DNA from: G963662905 sp963662905
GTDB lineage: Bacteria; Bacteroidota; Bacteroidia; Bacteroidales; WRLA01
DNA: 64,000 bases
Reading direction: 5' to 3'
Assembly: GCA_963662905.2 (NCBI GenBank)
Contig: CAXXFD010000003.1
Location: 496,001-560,000 of the forward strand
Part shown: piece after piece, positions 1-8,160 of the stretch
Layout: each line of letters starts with the position of its first letter
Numbering within the stretch: position 1 is the stretch's first letter
Program-made: the position numbers and the translations under genes
The notes under the pieces: model-generated
Databases searched by the model: none
Seen by the model: only the letters and a program-made list of their open reading frames with translations
Told to the model about the DNA's origin: nothing

Positions 1-156
1 GTCCATGAAGGGGGTGATATTCTTTTTATGTCCGGTAGAGAGGTTATCGAGGCAGATTACTTCGTTGTTGTTGGCGAGGAAGTATTCCACTAAGTTACTA
101 CCGATGAATCCTGCTCCGCCGGTGACGAGTACTTTTGAGTTTTTTAGTGTTGTCAT
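1..156 (-). CDS. NAD-dependent sugar-nucleotide epimerase, N-terminal part (cut by window edge)
   Basis: The first 52 codons of a gene that continues off the left edge. The translation begins MTTLKNSKVLVTGGAGFIGS, the glycine-rich Rossmann signature (GGAGFIGS, residues 13-20) of the extended SDR family, followed by NLVEYFL and LDNLSTGHKKNI. The LDNLSTG stretch is typical of UDP-glucose/UDP-GlcNAc 4-epimerases such as GalE, WbpP and TviC. These enzymes make nucleotide sugars for surface polysaccharides in the cytoplasm. The ATG at 154-156 fits the family N-terminus, with no room for an extension before the repeat array starts. The exact substrate cannot be told from this fragment. Confidence 0.85.
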   Translation of the reverse strand, partial: MTTLKNSKVLVTGGAGFIGSNLVEYFLANNNEVICLDNLSTGHKKNITPFMD

Positions 157-1379
157 TTACCGCTGAGATGTTTATTTCATTGCTTTTTCCGCTGAGGCGG
201 TTTGTTTCGCTGCGCTCAATCTCTTTTTTTTGTCCGCGAAGGGCGCTAAGGACGCTAAGGTTTTTGTTTCGCTGCGCTCAACCTTTTTTTTATCCGCGAA
301 GAACGCTAAGGGCGCGAAGGAATTATTTATTAGCGTTATTCGTGTGCTTCGCGGAGAAAATTTGTCTTGTTTTTTTGTCCGCGAAGGGCGCTAAGGGCGC
401 GAAGGAATTATTTATTAGCGTTATTCGCGTGCTTCGCGGAGAAAATTTGTCTTGTGTTTTTGTCCGCGAAGGGCGCTAAGGACGCGAAGGAATTATTTAT
501 TAGCGTTATTCGCGTGCTTCGCGGAGAAAATTTGTCTTGTGTTTTTGTCCGCGAAGGGCGCTAAGGACGCTAAGGTTTTTGTTTCGCTCCGCTCAACCTT
601 TTTTTTATCCGCGAAGAACGCTAAGGACGCGAAGGAATTATTTATTAGCGTTATTCGCGTGCTTCGCGGAGAAAATTTGTCTTGTGTTTTTGTCCGCGAA
701 GGACGCTGAGGGCGCTAAGGTTTTTGTTTCGCTGCGCTCAACCTTTTTTTTATCCGCGAAGAACGCTAAGGGCGCGAAGGAATTATTTATTAGCGTTATT
801 CGCGTGCTTCGCGGAGAAAATTTGTCTTGTGTTTTTGTCCGCGAAGGACGCTGAGGGCGCTAAGGTTTTTGTTTCGCTGCGCTCAACCTTTTTTTTATCC
901 GCGAAGAACGCTAAGGGCGCGAAGGAATTATTTATTAGCGTTATTCGTGTGCTTCGCGGAGAAAATTTGTCTTGTGTTTTTGTCCGCGAAGGTCGCTGAG
1001 GGCGCGAAGGGGTTTGTTTCGCTGCGCTCAATCTCTTTTTTTTGTCCGCGAAGGGCGCTAAGGGCGCTAAGGTTTTTGTTTCGCTCCGCTCAACCTTTTT
1101 TTTATCCGCGAAGAACGCTAAGGGCGCGAAGGAATTATTTATTAGCGTTATTCGTGTGCTTCGCGGAGAAAATTTGTCTTGTGTTTTTGTCCGCGAAGGG
1201 CGCTAAGGACGCTAAGGTTTTTGTTTCGCTGCGCTCAACCTTTTTTTTATCCGCGAAGAACGCTAAGGGCGCGAAGGAATTATTTATTAGCGTTATTCGT
1301 GTGCTTCGCGGAGAAATTCTTCTTCTGATTTTTATCCGCGAAGGACGAGATGGCTTGGTGGCTTGTGGTGCAGTAAAAA
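157..1379. repeat. Palindromic repeat array (85-bp and 145-bp units)
   Basis: About 1.2 kb of near-identical units. The core opens with TCCGCGAAG, passes through CGCTAAG and GCGCGAAGG, then an AT-rich loop and TTAGCG, and closes with CTTCGCGGA, so each unit can fold into a long hairpin with nested arms. Between hairpins lies a constant AT-rich spacer of about 22 bp. Units start 85 bp apart (about 367, 452, 537) and then 145 bp apart (682, 827). The longer form carries an extra 60-bp segment with GTTTCGCTGCGCTCAACC. About eight hairpin-closing arms are visible. All six frames are open for long stretches because of the repeat; none of these looks like a gene. Confidence 0.9.
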
Positions 1380-1769
1380 CTATAAATCGCTAATTGATAG
1401 TATAACTCGTTTTTTCTGCAACAACTTGCTTCCAAAATTTATTAATAAAGCTAATTCAAATCCTGTGGCTTTTAGGTAATTTAATGCCTGCGCTTGATCA
1501 GAATTACTGATTTCTTTTATTGCTTTGGTCTCGACGATAATATTTCCATAACAAACAAAATCAGCGATATAGCTTTTTTTTAACTCTATTCCTTTGTAAA
1601 ATATATTGAGTTGTTTTTCTCGTTCAAAGGGGATTCCTTGTTTTTGGAATTCTATCGCTAAGGCTTCTTGATATACTGCTTCTAAGAATCCGGCACCTAA
1701 TTCTTTATGCACTTCAATTGCTGCTCCAAAGATTTCATATGCTTCATCTTTATGTAGTAAATCCGCCAT
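1380..1769 (-). CDS. GxxExxY family protein (PDDEXK_3 nuclease fold)
   Basis: A 129-residue protein with the signature that names the family: G27, E30 and Y33 in GAGFLEAVY. The later pattern D70 ... E80-T-K82 (ADF, VETK) matches a PD-(D/E)XK nuclease core. The family is common beside mobile and repeat DNA in environmental bacteria; its biochemical role is not established, so nuclease activity is inference from the fold. The length is normal and the gene is intact. Palindromic repeats abut it on both sides, within about 30 bp of each end, so it has no recognisable promoter or terminator of its own. Confidence 0.85.
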   Translation of the reverse strand: MADLLHKDEAYEIFGAAIEVHKELGAGFLEAVYQEALAIEFQKQGIPFEREKQLNIFYKGIELKKSYIADFVCYGNIIVETKAIKEISNSDQAQALNYLKATGFELALLINFGSKLLQKKRVILSISDL

Positions 1770-2259
1770 AATTAATTTTTGTTTCGCTCCGTTCTATTTT
1801 TTTTGTCCGCTGAGGGTATTGTTTCGCTTGGTTCGGCTACGCTTGGTTCGGCTACGCTCACCACAACGCAGCACATCGCAGCACAGGACGCTTACCACAA
1901 CACACCACAATTCAGCTCACTAAATTAAAATCAAAACACCTCCCTCAGTCCCTCTCCAAGGTCCCTGAGCGTGTTCCCTGAGCGAAGTCGTAGGGAGTCG
2001 AAGGGCCGTCCCTAAAGTCCTTTAGTCCCCAAAAAGGTCCCTGAGCGGCCTGTGCTGCGATGTGCCGAGCGTAGTCGAGGTAAGCGTAGCCGAAGTAAGC
2101 CGAAGGGCCGTCCCTCAGTCTCTTCGTCTCTCCCTCTCCAAGGCCCCTGAGCGGAGTCGAAGGGCCGTCCCCAAAAAGGTCCCTGAGCGGCCTGTGCTGA
2201 GCGTAGCCGAAGTAAGTCGAAGGGCCGTCTCTAAAGTCCCTCCCTCCAGGCTCATCGCT
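1770..2259. repeat. Mosaic repeat island
   Basis: No gene seen. It contains GTTTCGCT/GGTTCGGCTACGCT copies, CACCACAA and GCAGCACA short repeats, the module TTAAAATCAAAACACCTCC, and several copies of the CCCTGAGCG...TCGAAGGGCCGTC palindromic unit. The same modules recur in the islands at 3.1-3.8, 6.1-6.9, 7.3-8.1, 10.8-12.4, 14.2-16.7, 19.4-19.6 and 23-24 kb. Confidence 0.8.
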
Positions 2260-2712
2260 TTAAGCCCATTCACGCATATGCACATATTCAATCGTCAAGG
2301 CGATATTATCTGCCAGTAGCCTGCTGTATTTCAGCACTTCAGGCACCAGTTCTGTAATTGCCTGAGGCAGGTATTCATGCGCAATCTGGTTACGGATATC
2401 CCTGATGGTGATCATTGTTTCGGCATCCCCGATCAGGCACAGCTTTTCGGCTTTATTCATCAGGTCGATAAAAGGCGCAAAGGGTTCATGAAGCAAAGCC
2501 CAAACAGAACGTAAAACTTTCTGCGTATAGATATCCGAAGCCCGGTTAAATTTGGATGTCAACGAATCAAAAGATTCCATTTCCTCGAATGAATAATCAT
2601 CTTTTTGCCCGATTTTCCTGCATTTTTCAACAGAAAGCATAAGCGTATCCACAGCATTTTGCAGCAGCGCAATTTCTTCCTTTAATAATTTCAGGGTCAA
2701 ATGATGTTTCAT
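2260..2712 (-). CDS. HEPN-domain protein, probable HepT-type toxin
   Basis: A 150-residue all-helical protein. Residues 104-114 read RDIRNQIAHEY, containing the R-x4-H motif (R107 to H112) that marks HEPN ribonucleases. It lies downstream of and on the same strand as a minimal nucleotidyltransferase gene (2834-3124), the standard arrangement of HEPN/MNT toxin-antitoxin pairs. In studied pairs the HEPN protein is an RNase and the MNT partner blocks it, in some systems by AMPylation. The protein is longer than many HepT proteins and its N-terminal half shows no second motif. Function is inferred from motif and context. The gap to the MNT gene is 121 bp, wider than usual. Confidence 0.75.
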   Translation of the reverse strand: MKHHLTLKLLKEEIALLQNAVDTLMLSVEKCRKIGQKDDYSFEEMESFDSLTSKFNRASDIYTQKVLRSVWALLHEPFAPFIDLMNKAEKLCLIGDAETMITIRDIRNQIAHEYLPQAITELVPEVLKYSRLLADNIALTIEYVHMREWA

Positions 2713-2833
2713 CCAATTATAAATTATCTTTCAAAGGTGGGATGGAACTCCGCATGACTTTATAATCATTATCTTGTACTTCGACAAAGCGCAGCAGGAT
2801 TGTGTCTTAATAATTATTCAGTCATGCTCCGTT

Positions 2834-3124
2834 TCATTTCAATTGAATTGCCTTCTCCAGTGCAATTTTCTTAAAAACCGAAGTATCTTTAAATGTATAA
2901 TTAAGCAGGTCAAGCTTTTGCCATCCGAATTTCTGAAAAAACCCTGTTCTGAATTTCCTTATTTTATCCATAGGGATTTTCTCTTCCGAAAGCAGTAATA
3001 AATCGATATCGCCTCCTTTGGCGTGATTATCTACTCTCGAACCGAAGAGGTATAATTCACAGCCATCGAAAAGAAGCTGTGCTTGCTTGATTAAATAGGT
3101 TTTTACTTCGGGTTTAAGTCTCAT
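2834..3124 (-). CDS. MNT-type minimal nucleotidyltransferase, probable antitoxin
   Basis: A 96-residue protein of the DNA polymerase beta-like minimal nucleotidyltransferase fold. The motif LFGSRVDNHAKGGDIDLLLL shows G28-S29 and the catalytic pair D39 and D41. The ATG at 3122-3124 was chosen because the reading frame upstream of it (to 3172) runs into the repeat island, whose translation is repeat sequence rather than protein. It is the likely partner of the HEPN gene just downstream. By analogy with MntA/HepT pairs it would modify or shield the HEPN toxin; this is inference. Confidence 0.8.
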   Translation of the reverse strand: MRLKPEVKTYLIKQAQLLFDGCELYLFGSRVDNHAKGGDIDLLLLSEEKIPMDKIRKFRTGFFQKFGWQKLDLLNYTFKDTSVFKKIALEKAIQLK

Positions 3125-3827
3125 ATATAGGGAGCTGGGCGCTTTGGCCACGAAGTTCTTTTTTATCCGCAAAGGACGCTGAATACTTTTTGTTTCGCTT
3201 TGCTCAACCTCTTTTTATCCGCTAAAGGTTTTTGTTTCGCTCCGCTCAACACTTTTTTTTTCCGCTAAGGACGCTAAGGGCGCGAAGGGTTTTTTCTTAG
3301 CGTTAATTCGCGTGCTTCGCGGATAAAATTTGTCTTGGTTTTTTTCTCGCAAAGGCGCTAAGGCGCTAAGGTTGGCTGGCGTGGGCTGTTTTTTATCCGC
3401 TAAGGGCGCGAAGTTTTTTTCTTAGCGTTATTCGCGTGCTTCGCGGAGAAAATATTTCTTGGCGGTTTGTTTCGTGCTTCGGTTTCGCTCACCACAAAGC
3501 ACCACAATTCATCTCACGAAATTAAAATCAAAACACCTCCCTCAGTCCCCAAAAAGGTCCCTGAGCGGCCTGTGGTGCGATGTGCCGAGCGGAGTCGAGG
3601 TAAGCGGAGTCGAACCAAGCCGAAGGGCCGTCTCTAAAGTCCCTAAAGTCCGCTCACCACAAATCGCTCAACATCTTTTTTATCCGCTAAGATCGCGAAG
3701 GGGGTTTTTCTTAGCGTTATTCGCGTACTTCGCGGAGAAATTCTTCTTGTGTTTTTATCCGCGAAGGGCGCTAAGATCGCGAAGTTTAAGTGTTTACGAT
3801 AGTCTTGCCTGCATGATTAGCTGTTCA
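3125..3827. repeat. Mosaic repeat island
   Basis: No gene seen. It holds several TCCGCTAAG/TCCGCGAAG ... CTTCGCGGA hairpin units, one TTAAAATCAAAACACCTCC module at about 3520-3540, and CCCTGAGCG...TCGAAGGGCCGTC units at about 3560-3630. It ends just at the 3' end of the broken hicA gene. Confidence 0.8.
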
Positions 3828-4250
3828 CTAATCTTCAATAATCCTAAAAAACTCCTCACGAGACATTTTTAAATATCGAAGTACCTGTTTAATAATAAAC
3901 TCAGGAACCGGATCAACATGTGTTTGAATTGTAATGGGTCTGTCCAGGTCGGCTCGTGACCATTTTTCATGCCCTCCCCTGCCTTTCGAGCTTTTAATAA
4001 GCTTAACCTGATTAATTCATGAAATTTCGTCATGAGCATTCAAACCGCAATAAGAGAAAGGGAGCGCAGATTTTTGGCGCACAGGAATAGCCGTAGCTAT
4101 TTTGAGCACCAAAAAGATAGCATTCCTTTCTATTGCAGCGGTTTGGGTGCGTAATAGAATATTTTGTGAATTATTCAGGTTAAGTCCTTGCTTTGAAAGG
4201 AAACCCCTGAAATCTGATAAAGATATATTTGATAATTTCCGTGTTGACAT
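3828..4250 (-). pseudogene. hicA: hicA-like toxin gene split by a 183-bp insertion
   Basis: The 5' part (4185-4250) encodes MSTRKLSNISLSDFRGFLSK-QGL. The 3' part (3828-4001) encodes IKSSKGRGGHEKWSRADL, then RPITIQTHVDPVPEFIIKQV and a C-terminus SREEFFRIIED. Removing exactly 4002-4184 joins them in frame into a 79-residue protein, the usual HicA size, with the GGHEKW segment where HicA proteins carry their catalytic histidine. As it stands, translation enters the element and stops at 4017-4019, giving a chimaera with only 23 HicA residues. HicA toxins are small mRNA interferases held by HicB. The gene follows hicB by 9 bp. Assignment to HicA rests on sequence pattern and gene order. Confidence 0.8.
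4002..4184. mobile_element. 183-bp foldback (MITE-like) element inside hicA
   Basis: Ends carry an 18-bp inverted repeat starting CTTAACCTGA, with one mismatch (4002-4019 and 4167-4184). The similarity continues inwards: both arms have CAAACCGC, then AATA/GAAAGG, then TTTTTGG and AATAGC, meeting at a centre near 4090-4095. The whole element is therefore one long imperfect palindrome of about 90-bp arms. It encodes nothing. Excision between the outer ends restores the hicA frame exactly (183 = 61 codons) and no clear target duplication is visible. No transposase with matching ends lies in this window. Confidence 0.8.
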
Positions 4251-4259
4251 CCTGAGGTC

Positions 4260-4655
4260 TTACGCCATAGCAGGTAATTCAACTTCCTGATGAAATGTTT
4301 TGGCTATATGATTATCAAAAATATCAGAAACATGTTTATTTTTTGCTATTACTGATGTAATACTGGGGGCTAATATTTTAGGATATTTTTTAGACTTTCC
4401 TTTCACTTTCCATCCGAGATCTGCAAGCACTTTCTGTAATGTCTGTTTATTTGTGGTATAGTCGATAAAATCCTCCAAAACTATGTTAAAAGATTTTTTA
4501 GCTTCACGCAAAGTATATCCATATCCTGTAATATCCAGATGAGGTGAAAACACAAAATGAACATTGCTTTCATCCTGAAAATGAATCAAAAACAAATTGA
4601 CCCTTACTTTTGATTTAGGATTGTTGATATCAGCAGAATAAATATAATTTGCCAT
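4260..4655 (-). CDS. hicB: HicB-like antitoxin
   Basis: A 131-residue protein. Residues 33-50 (VHFVFSPHLDITGYGYTL) and the following REAKKSFNIVLEDFIDY match the HicB fold, in which a partly degenerate RNase H-like domain binds HicA. The stop is 9 bp before the hicA start, the antitoxin-first order seen in many hicBA loci. A TATATTTG promoter lies 21 bp upstream of the ATG (4676-4683). Because hicA is broken, this antitoxin now lacks an intact partner here. Annotation rests on the recognisable HicB signature and the neighbour. Confidence 0.75.
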   Translation of the reverse strand: MANYIYSADINNPKSKVRVNLFLIHFQDESNVHFVFSPHLDITGYGYTLREAKKSFNIVLEDFIDYTTNKQTLQKVLADLGWKVKGKSKKYPKILAPSITSVIAKNKHVSDIFDNHIAKTFHQEVELPAMA

Positions 4656-4675
4656 AAGCCTGAATATTATGATTA

Positions 4676-4683
4676 CAAATATA
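4676..4683 (-). promoter_or_regulatory. Bacteroidota -7 element for hicBA
   Basis: Minus-strand TATATTTG, a perfect match to TAnnTTTG, 21 bp before the hicB ATG. Confidence 0.55.
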
Positions 4684-5107
4684 CTATTTTATTGGCTCTC
4701 AGATGTATGTTGTTTGCGTTAGGCTATTATTTCCGACTCTTTTCGTGTCCGCTAAGGCCACTCAACACTTTTTTTTCCGCGAAGGGCGCTAAGATCGCGA
4801 AGGGATAATTTATTAGCGTTATTCGTGTGCTTCGCGGAGAAAATTTCTTGTGGTTTTGTCCGCTGAGGTTTTTGTTTCGCTCCGCTCAACCTCTTTTTTA
4901 ATCCGCTAAGGGCGCTAAGTTCGCGAAGGAGATTCTTTCTTAGCGTTATTCGAGTGCTTCGCGGAGAAACTCTTCTTGTGTTTTTATCCGCGAAGGGCGC
5001 TAAGATCGCGAAGGAGATTCTTTCTTAACGTTATTCGCGTGCTTCGCGGAGAAAATTTGTCTTGTGTTTTTGTCTGCTTTGGAGGTTTGCTTCGCTTGGT
5101 TCTCCGT
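4684..5107. repeat. Repeat island of palindromic TCCGCGAAG units
   Basis: No gene seen. At least three hairpin units (TCCGCGAAG or TCCGCTAAG to CTTCGCGGA) with GTTTCGCTCCGCTCAACC segments between them. Confidence 0.8.
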
Positions 5108-5803
5108 TTAAACATCCCGGGAATCCTCCGGGAACAAAGAATTATCTCTTCCAAGCATAATATCACCGATAATACACTCCAGTTTTCGCGCGATCAAATC
5201 CTTTTTTGGAGTACTGCCTATCCAGTTTATTTCATCAAGTTTTTCTATTGGGTAGCTTTCTAACATCCCGGCAACAGAAACTGCGTTAACCCAAACATCC
5301 TTTTTTCCTGCTTCTTCAAAAATATCTTTCCAATTAAAAGAAGAGTGCCCACAGATATAAATAATATCTACTACATCTTTAGAAGAATACCTTCCCAATG
5401 CTGTGAGCTTATTGGACAATATATTCCTGATATTGTCGGTTCGCGGGAATAAATCAGTTGGCTGCGGATCACCGGCGCGCCATGCCACATCATTAACAAA
5501 ATCAAGCTTTAAATGATGGCCGCTATCGGCAACAAATAAACGCGCAAATCCTTCATCTATTGAAGAAACAGAATATTCAATTTTGGATGCCTTTAACGCA
5601 TTGAATATGCTTGACAGCTGCACTTTAAAATCAGTGGCATCATTTAGAAAGAAATCCAGATCATCAGAATAGCGATGATTAAGGTATGCCCTGCTGAGCG
5701 CTGTACCTCCTGTAAGATAGAAGCCTACAGTTAAGTCAGCCATCAGCATCAAAACCTTATCCTGCAGTGGATAAAGAATATTTTGATAATAACCTTCGTG
5801 CAT
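5108..5803 (-). CDS. AbiEii/AbiGii-type nucleotidyltransferase, probable toxin
   Basis: A 231-residue protein. Residues 28-52 contain FYLTGGTALSRAYLNHRYSD followed by DLDFF: the GG-T-AL motif and the D48-x-D50 pair of AbiEii/AbiGii nucleotidyltransferases. Characterised relatives such as AbiEii and MenT transfer nucleotides and arrest growth, some of them by blocking tRNA. The upstream small gene overlaps this one by 47 bp, so the two are probably co-translated as a toxin-antitoxin or abortive-infection pair. The partner does not show the usual AbiEi winged-helix features by eye, so the system type is uncertain. Confidence 0.8.
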   Translation of the reverse strand: MHEGYYQNILYPLQDKVLMLMADLTVGFYLTGGTALSRAYLNHRYSDDLDFFLNDATDFKVQLSSIFNALKASKIEYSVSSIDEGFARLFVADSGHHLKLDFVNDVAWRAGDPQPTDLFPRTDNIRNILSNKLTALGRYSSKDVVDIIYICGHSSFNWKDIFEEAGKKDVWVNAVSVAGMLESYPIEKLDEINWIGSTPKKDLIARKLECIIGDIMLGRDNSLFPEDSRDV

Positions 5804-6059
5804 TCGTATAGTACTCTCGTCGGGATACCGGGAAAAGCTTTTTGATAATGTCGTCTGAAAGCAATTTCACAAGTTTTTCCGCTCCTGTTAGATCGATCAA
5901 CTCAAACCAGCTAAGCGTATTTAAAGCTTTAAGCAAAAGTGTTTCATTATTACTTAGCACTTCAAGTGGTCGCGCGATTAAATCCCCGGACAATTTATCT
6001 TTTTGTTCCCGGGGCAAATCCCACAGCATTGCTTTTAATTTTTCATCGGTTGACAGCAT
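5757..6059 (-). CDS. Small protein upstream of the AbiEii-type toxin, probable antitoxin
   Basis: A 100-residue mostly helical protein starting MLSTDEKLKAML. I do not recognise a named domain. Its position fits an antitoxin: same strand, directly upstream, and overlapping the nucleotidyltransferase by 47 bp. An open frame continues upstream to a TTG at 6077, but those six codons come from the flanking repeat, so the ATG at 6057-6059 is preferred. Many Bacteroidota AbiEii-like genes are preceded by a small unknown gene of this size; a role in neutralising the toxin is inference. Confidence 0.6.
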   Translation of the reverse strand: MLSTDEKLKAMLWDLPREQKDKLSGDLIARPLEVLSNNETLLLKALNTLSWFELIDLTGAEKLVKLLSDDIIKKLFPVSRREYYTNARRLLSKYSLSTAG

Positions 6060-6875
6060 AGGGCGTCTTGTCCGCAAAGGTCTTTTTCCGCTGCGCTCAA
6101 TTTTTTTGTCCGCGAAGGGCGCTAAAGTTTTTGTTTCGCTACGCTCAACTTTTTTTTTCCGCGAAGAACGCTAAGGGCGCGAAGGAATTATTTATTAGCG
6201 TTAATTCGTGTGCTTCGCGGAGAAATTCTTCTTGTGTTTTTTTCTCGCAAAGGCGCTAAGGCGCGAAGGAGTTCGGTGTTCGGTGTTTGGTGTTTGGTGT
6301 TTTGCTTCGATTTGAAAGCCTGCTTACCCCTTATGGTATTCCTTGCCACAGGCTGCGGAATGACGATCCCGTATTCCCGGGAGAGGAGATATCCCACAGA
6401 AGCTCACGAAATTAAAATCAAAAAACCTCCCTCAGTCCCTTCGTCTCTAAAGTCTCTCAGTCTCTCAGTCCCTCAATCCAAGGTCCCTGAGCGTGTTCCC
6501 TGAGCGAAGTCGTAGGGAGTCGAAGGGCCGTCTCTAAAGTCCGCTCATCACAAGTCGCTCAACCTCTTTTATAATCCGCGAAGAACGCTAAGGGCGCGAA
6601 GGGAGTTTTTCTTAGCGTTATTCGCGTGCTTCGCGGAGAAATTCTTCTTGTTTTTTTATCCGCTTTAGCGGTTTGTTTCGTGGTTCGGCTACGCTTACCA
6701 CAACACACCACAATACATCTCACGAAATTAAAATCAAAAAACCTCCCTCAGTCCCTTCTTCTCTAAAGTCTCTCAGTCTCTCAGTCCCTCAATCCAAGGT
6801 CCCTGAGCGTGTTCCCTGAGCGAAGTCGTAGGGAGTCGAAGGGCCGTCTCTAAAGTCCCTTCGTCTCTCAGTCCC
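6060..6875. repeat. Mosaic repeat island
   Basis: No gene seen. It contains palindromic TCCGCGAAG units, a short GTTCGGTGTTTGGT run at about 6270-6300, a truncated copy of the higher-order-array core (GGCTGCGGAATGACG at about 6350), two TTAAAATC...CCTCC modules (about 6410 and 6730), and two near-identical CCCTGAGCG...TCGAAGGGCCGTC blocks (about 6480-6530 and 6800-6850). Confidence 0.8.
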
Positions 6876-6944
6876 TTAAGTCCATTCACTGCGTATCGTA
6901 CAAAGCATCACGGATTCCTTTAATTTATCCTTGAGTTCTTCCAT
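6876..6944 (-). pseudogene. Truncated 5' end of a possible HEPN partner gene
   Basis: A 22-codon frame starting MEELKDKLKESVML that overlaps the 3' end of the MNT gene by 20 bp and runs into repeat sequence after SEWT. The overlap resembles the tight coupling of MNT and HEPN genes, and the repeat island seems to have replaced the rest. Too short to prove homology. Confidence 0.35.
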
Positions 6945-7251
6945 ATATTTTATAATTCCAGAGCGTTCCTGTAATGGCACGATAAAAACTTTCCTTTTTC
7001 CGGCTGAGTTCATTATCCAGCACCACATCAATTTTCCTGTCACCGATTTTGGCCTTCAGGCGGGCGAGGAAATGCACTTTTGCCAGGATGTTAAGTTTTT
7101 CTTTATCTGCATTTTTCACAAAGAGGTCTATATCACCACCTTTGAGGCTATCATCAGTTCGTGAACCAAAAAGATATACTGAAGTCCCTGCTCCAAAAAC
7201 CTGTCGGGCAAGCTGCTTTATTGCAACTATTTGATCTTTTTTTAGGCGCAT
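6925..7251 (-). CDS. MNT-type minimal nucleotidyltransferase
   Basis: A 108-residue protein with the minimal nucleotidyltransferase motif VYLFGSRTDDSLKGGDIDLF: G29-S30 and catalytic D40 and D42, followed by KIDVVLD, where the third acidic residue is expected. In MNT/HEPN modules this protein is the antitoxin and the HEPN partner follows it. Here the partner appears cut short (6876-6944), leaving an orphan. Repeat islands flank it on both sides. It is related to but clearly different from the MNT at 2834-3124. Confidence 0.8.
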   Translation of the reverse strand: MRLKKDQIVAIKQLARQVFGAGTSVYLFGSRTDDSLKGGDIDLFVKNADKEKLNILAKVHFLARLKAKIGDRKIDVVLDNELSRKKESFYRAITGTLWNYKIYGRTQG

Positions 7252-8060
7252 CAGCTGTGTTATGATATATTAATAGAGCGAAGGGCGCGAAGATCGCGAA
7301 GGGATTATTTCTTAGCGTTATTCGCGTGCTTCGCGGAGAAATTCTTCTTGTGTTTCTATCCGCGAAGGGCGCTAAGATCGCGAAGGGGTTCTTCTTAGCG
7401 TTTCTTTGTGCGCTTCGCGGAGAAAATATTTCTTGGTTTTTTTCTCGCAAAGGCGCGAAGGCGCGAAGGGTGGCTGGCGCGGGCTGTTTTTTATCCGCTA
7501 AGGGCGCTAAGGGCGCGAAGGGGTTCTTCTTAGCGTTTCTTTGTGTGCTTCGCGGAGAAATTCCTCTTGTTTTTTTGACCGCTATAGCGGTTTGTTTCGT
7601 GGTTCGGCTACGCTTACCACAACACACCACAATTCATCTCACGAAATTAAAATCTAAACACCTCCCTCAGTCTCTTCGTCTCTCAGTCCCTCAGTCTCTA
7701 AAGTCTCTCAGTCCCTTCGTCTCTAAAGTCCCTAAAGTCCGCTCACCACAAATCGCTCAATATCTTTTATGTCCGCTAAGGGCACGAAGGGTTTTTTCTT
7801 AGCGTTATTCGCGTGCATCGCAGAGAAATTCTTCTTGGTTTTTTGTCCGCTAAGGGCGCTAAGTTCGCGAAGGGGTTTTTCTTAGCGTTTCTTTGTGTGC
7901 TTTGCGGATAAAATTTGTCTTGGCGGTTTGTTTCGTGGTTCGGCTTCGCTCACCACAACGCACCACAATTCAGCTCACGAAATTAAAATCAAAACACCTC
8001 CCTCAGTCCAACTACAAGGTCCCTGAGCGGAGTCGAAGGGCCGTCCCCTCTAAACACGCT
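7252..8060. repeat. Mosaic repeat island
   Basis: No gene seen. Four or more TCCGCGAAG/TCCGCTAAG...CTTCGCGGA hairpins, two TTAAAATC...CACCTCC modules (about 7640 and 7980), CTCAGTCTCT runs at 7670-7740, and a CCCTGAGCG...TCGAAGGGCCGTC unit at about 8020-8045. Confidence 0.8.
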
Positions 8061-8160
8061 TCCGCCTCGTAAGTCACAGTGTATTCTCTGTAACTGGTTT
8101 GTTTCAAACACTTTAGCTGCCTTATTTTTTTGCAGCTTTTTTCAGCAAAAACGGCTTTTT

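Noticed and set aside
157..1379. CRISPR array
   Set aside because: The repeats are regularly spaced, but the stretches between them are also identical, so there are no unique spacers. Units are 85 or 145 bp and no cas gene is present.
2834..3172. MNT protein starting at 3172
   Set aside because: The first 16 residues come from the repeat island; the ATG at 3124 gives the usual domain start.
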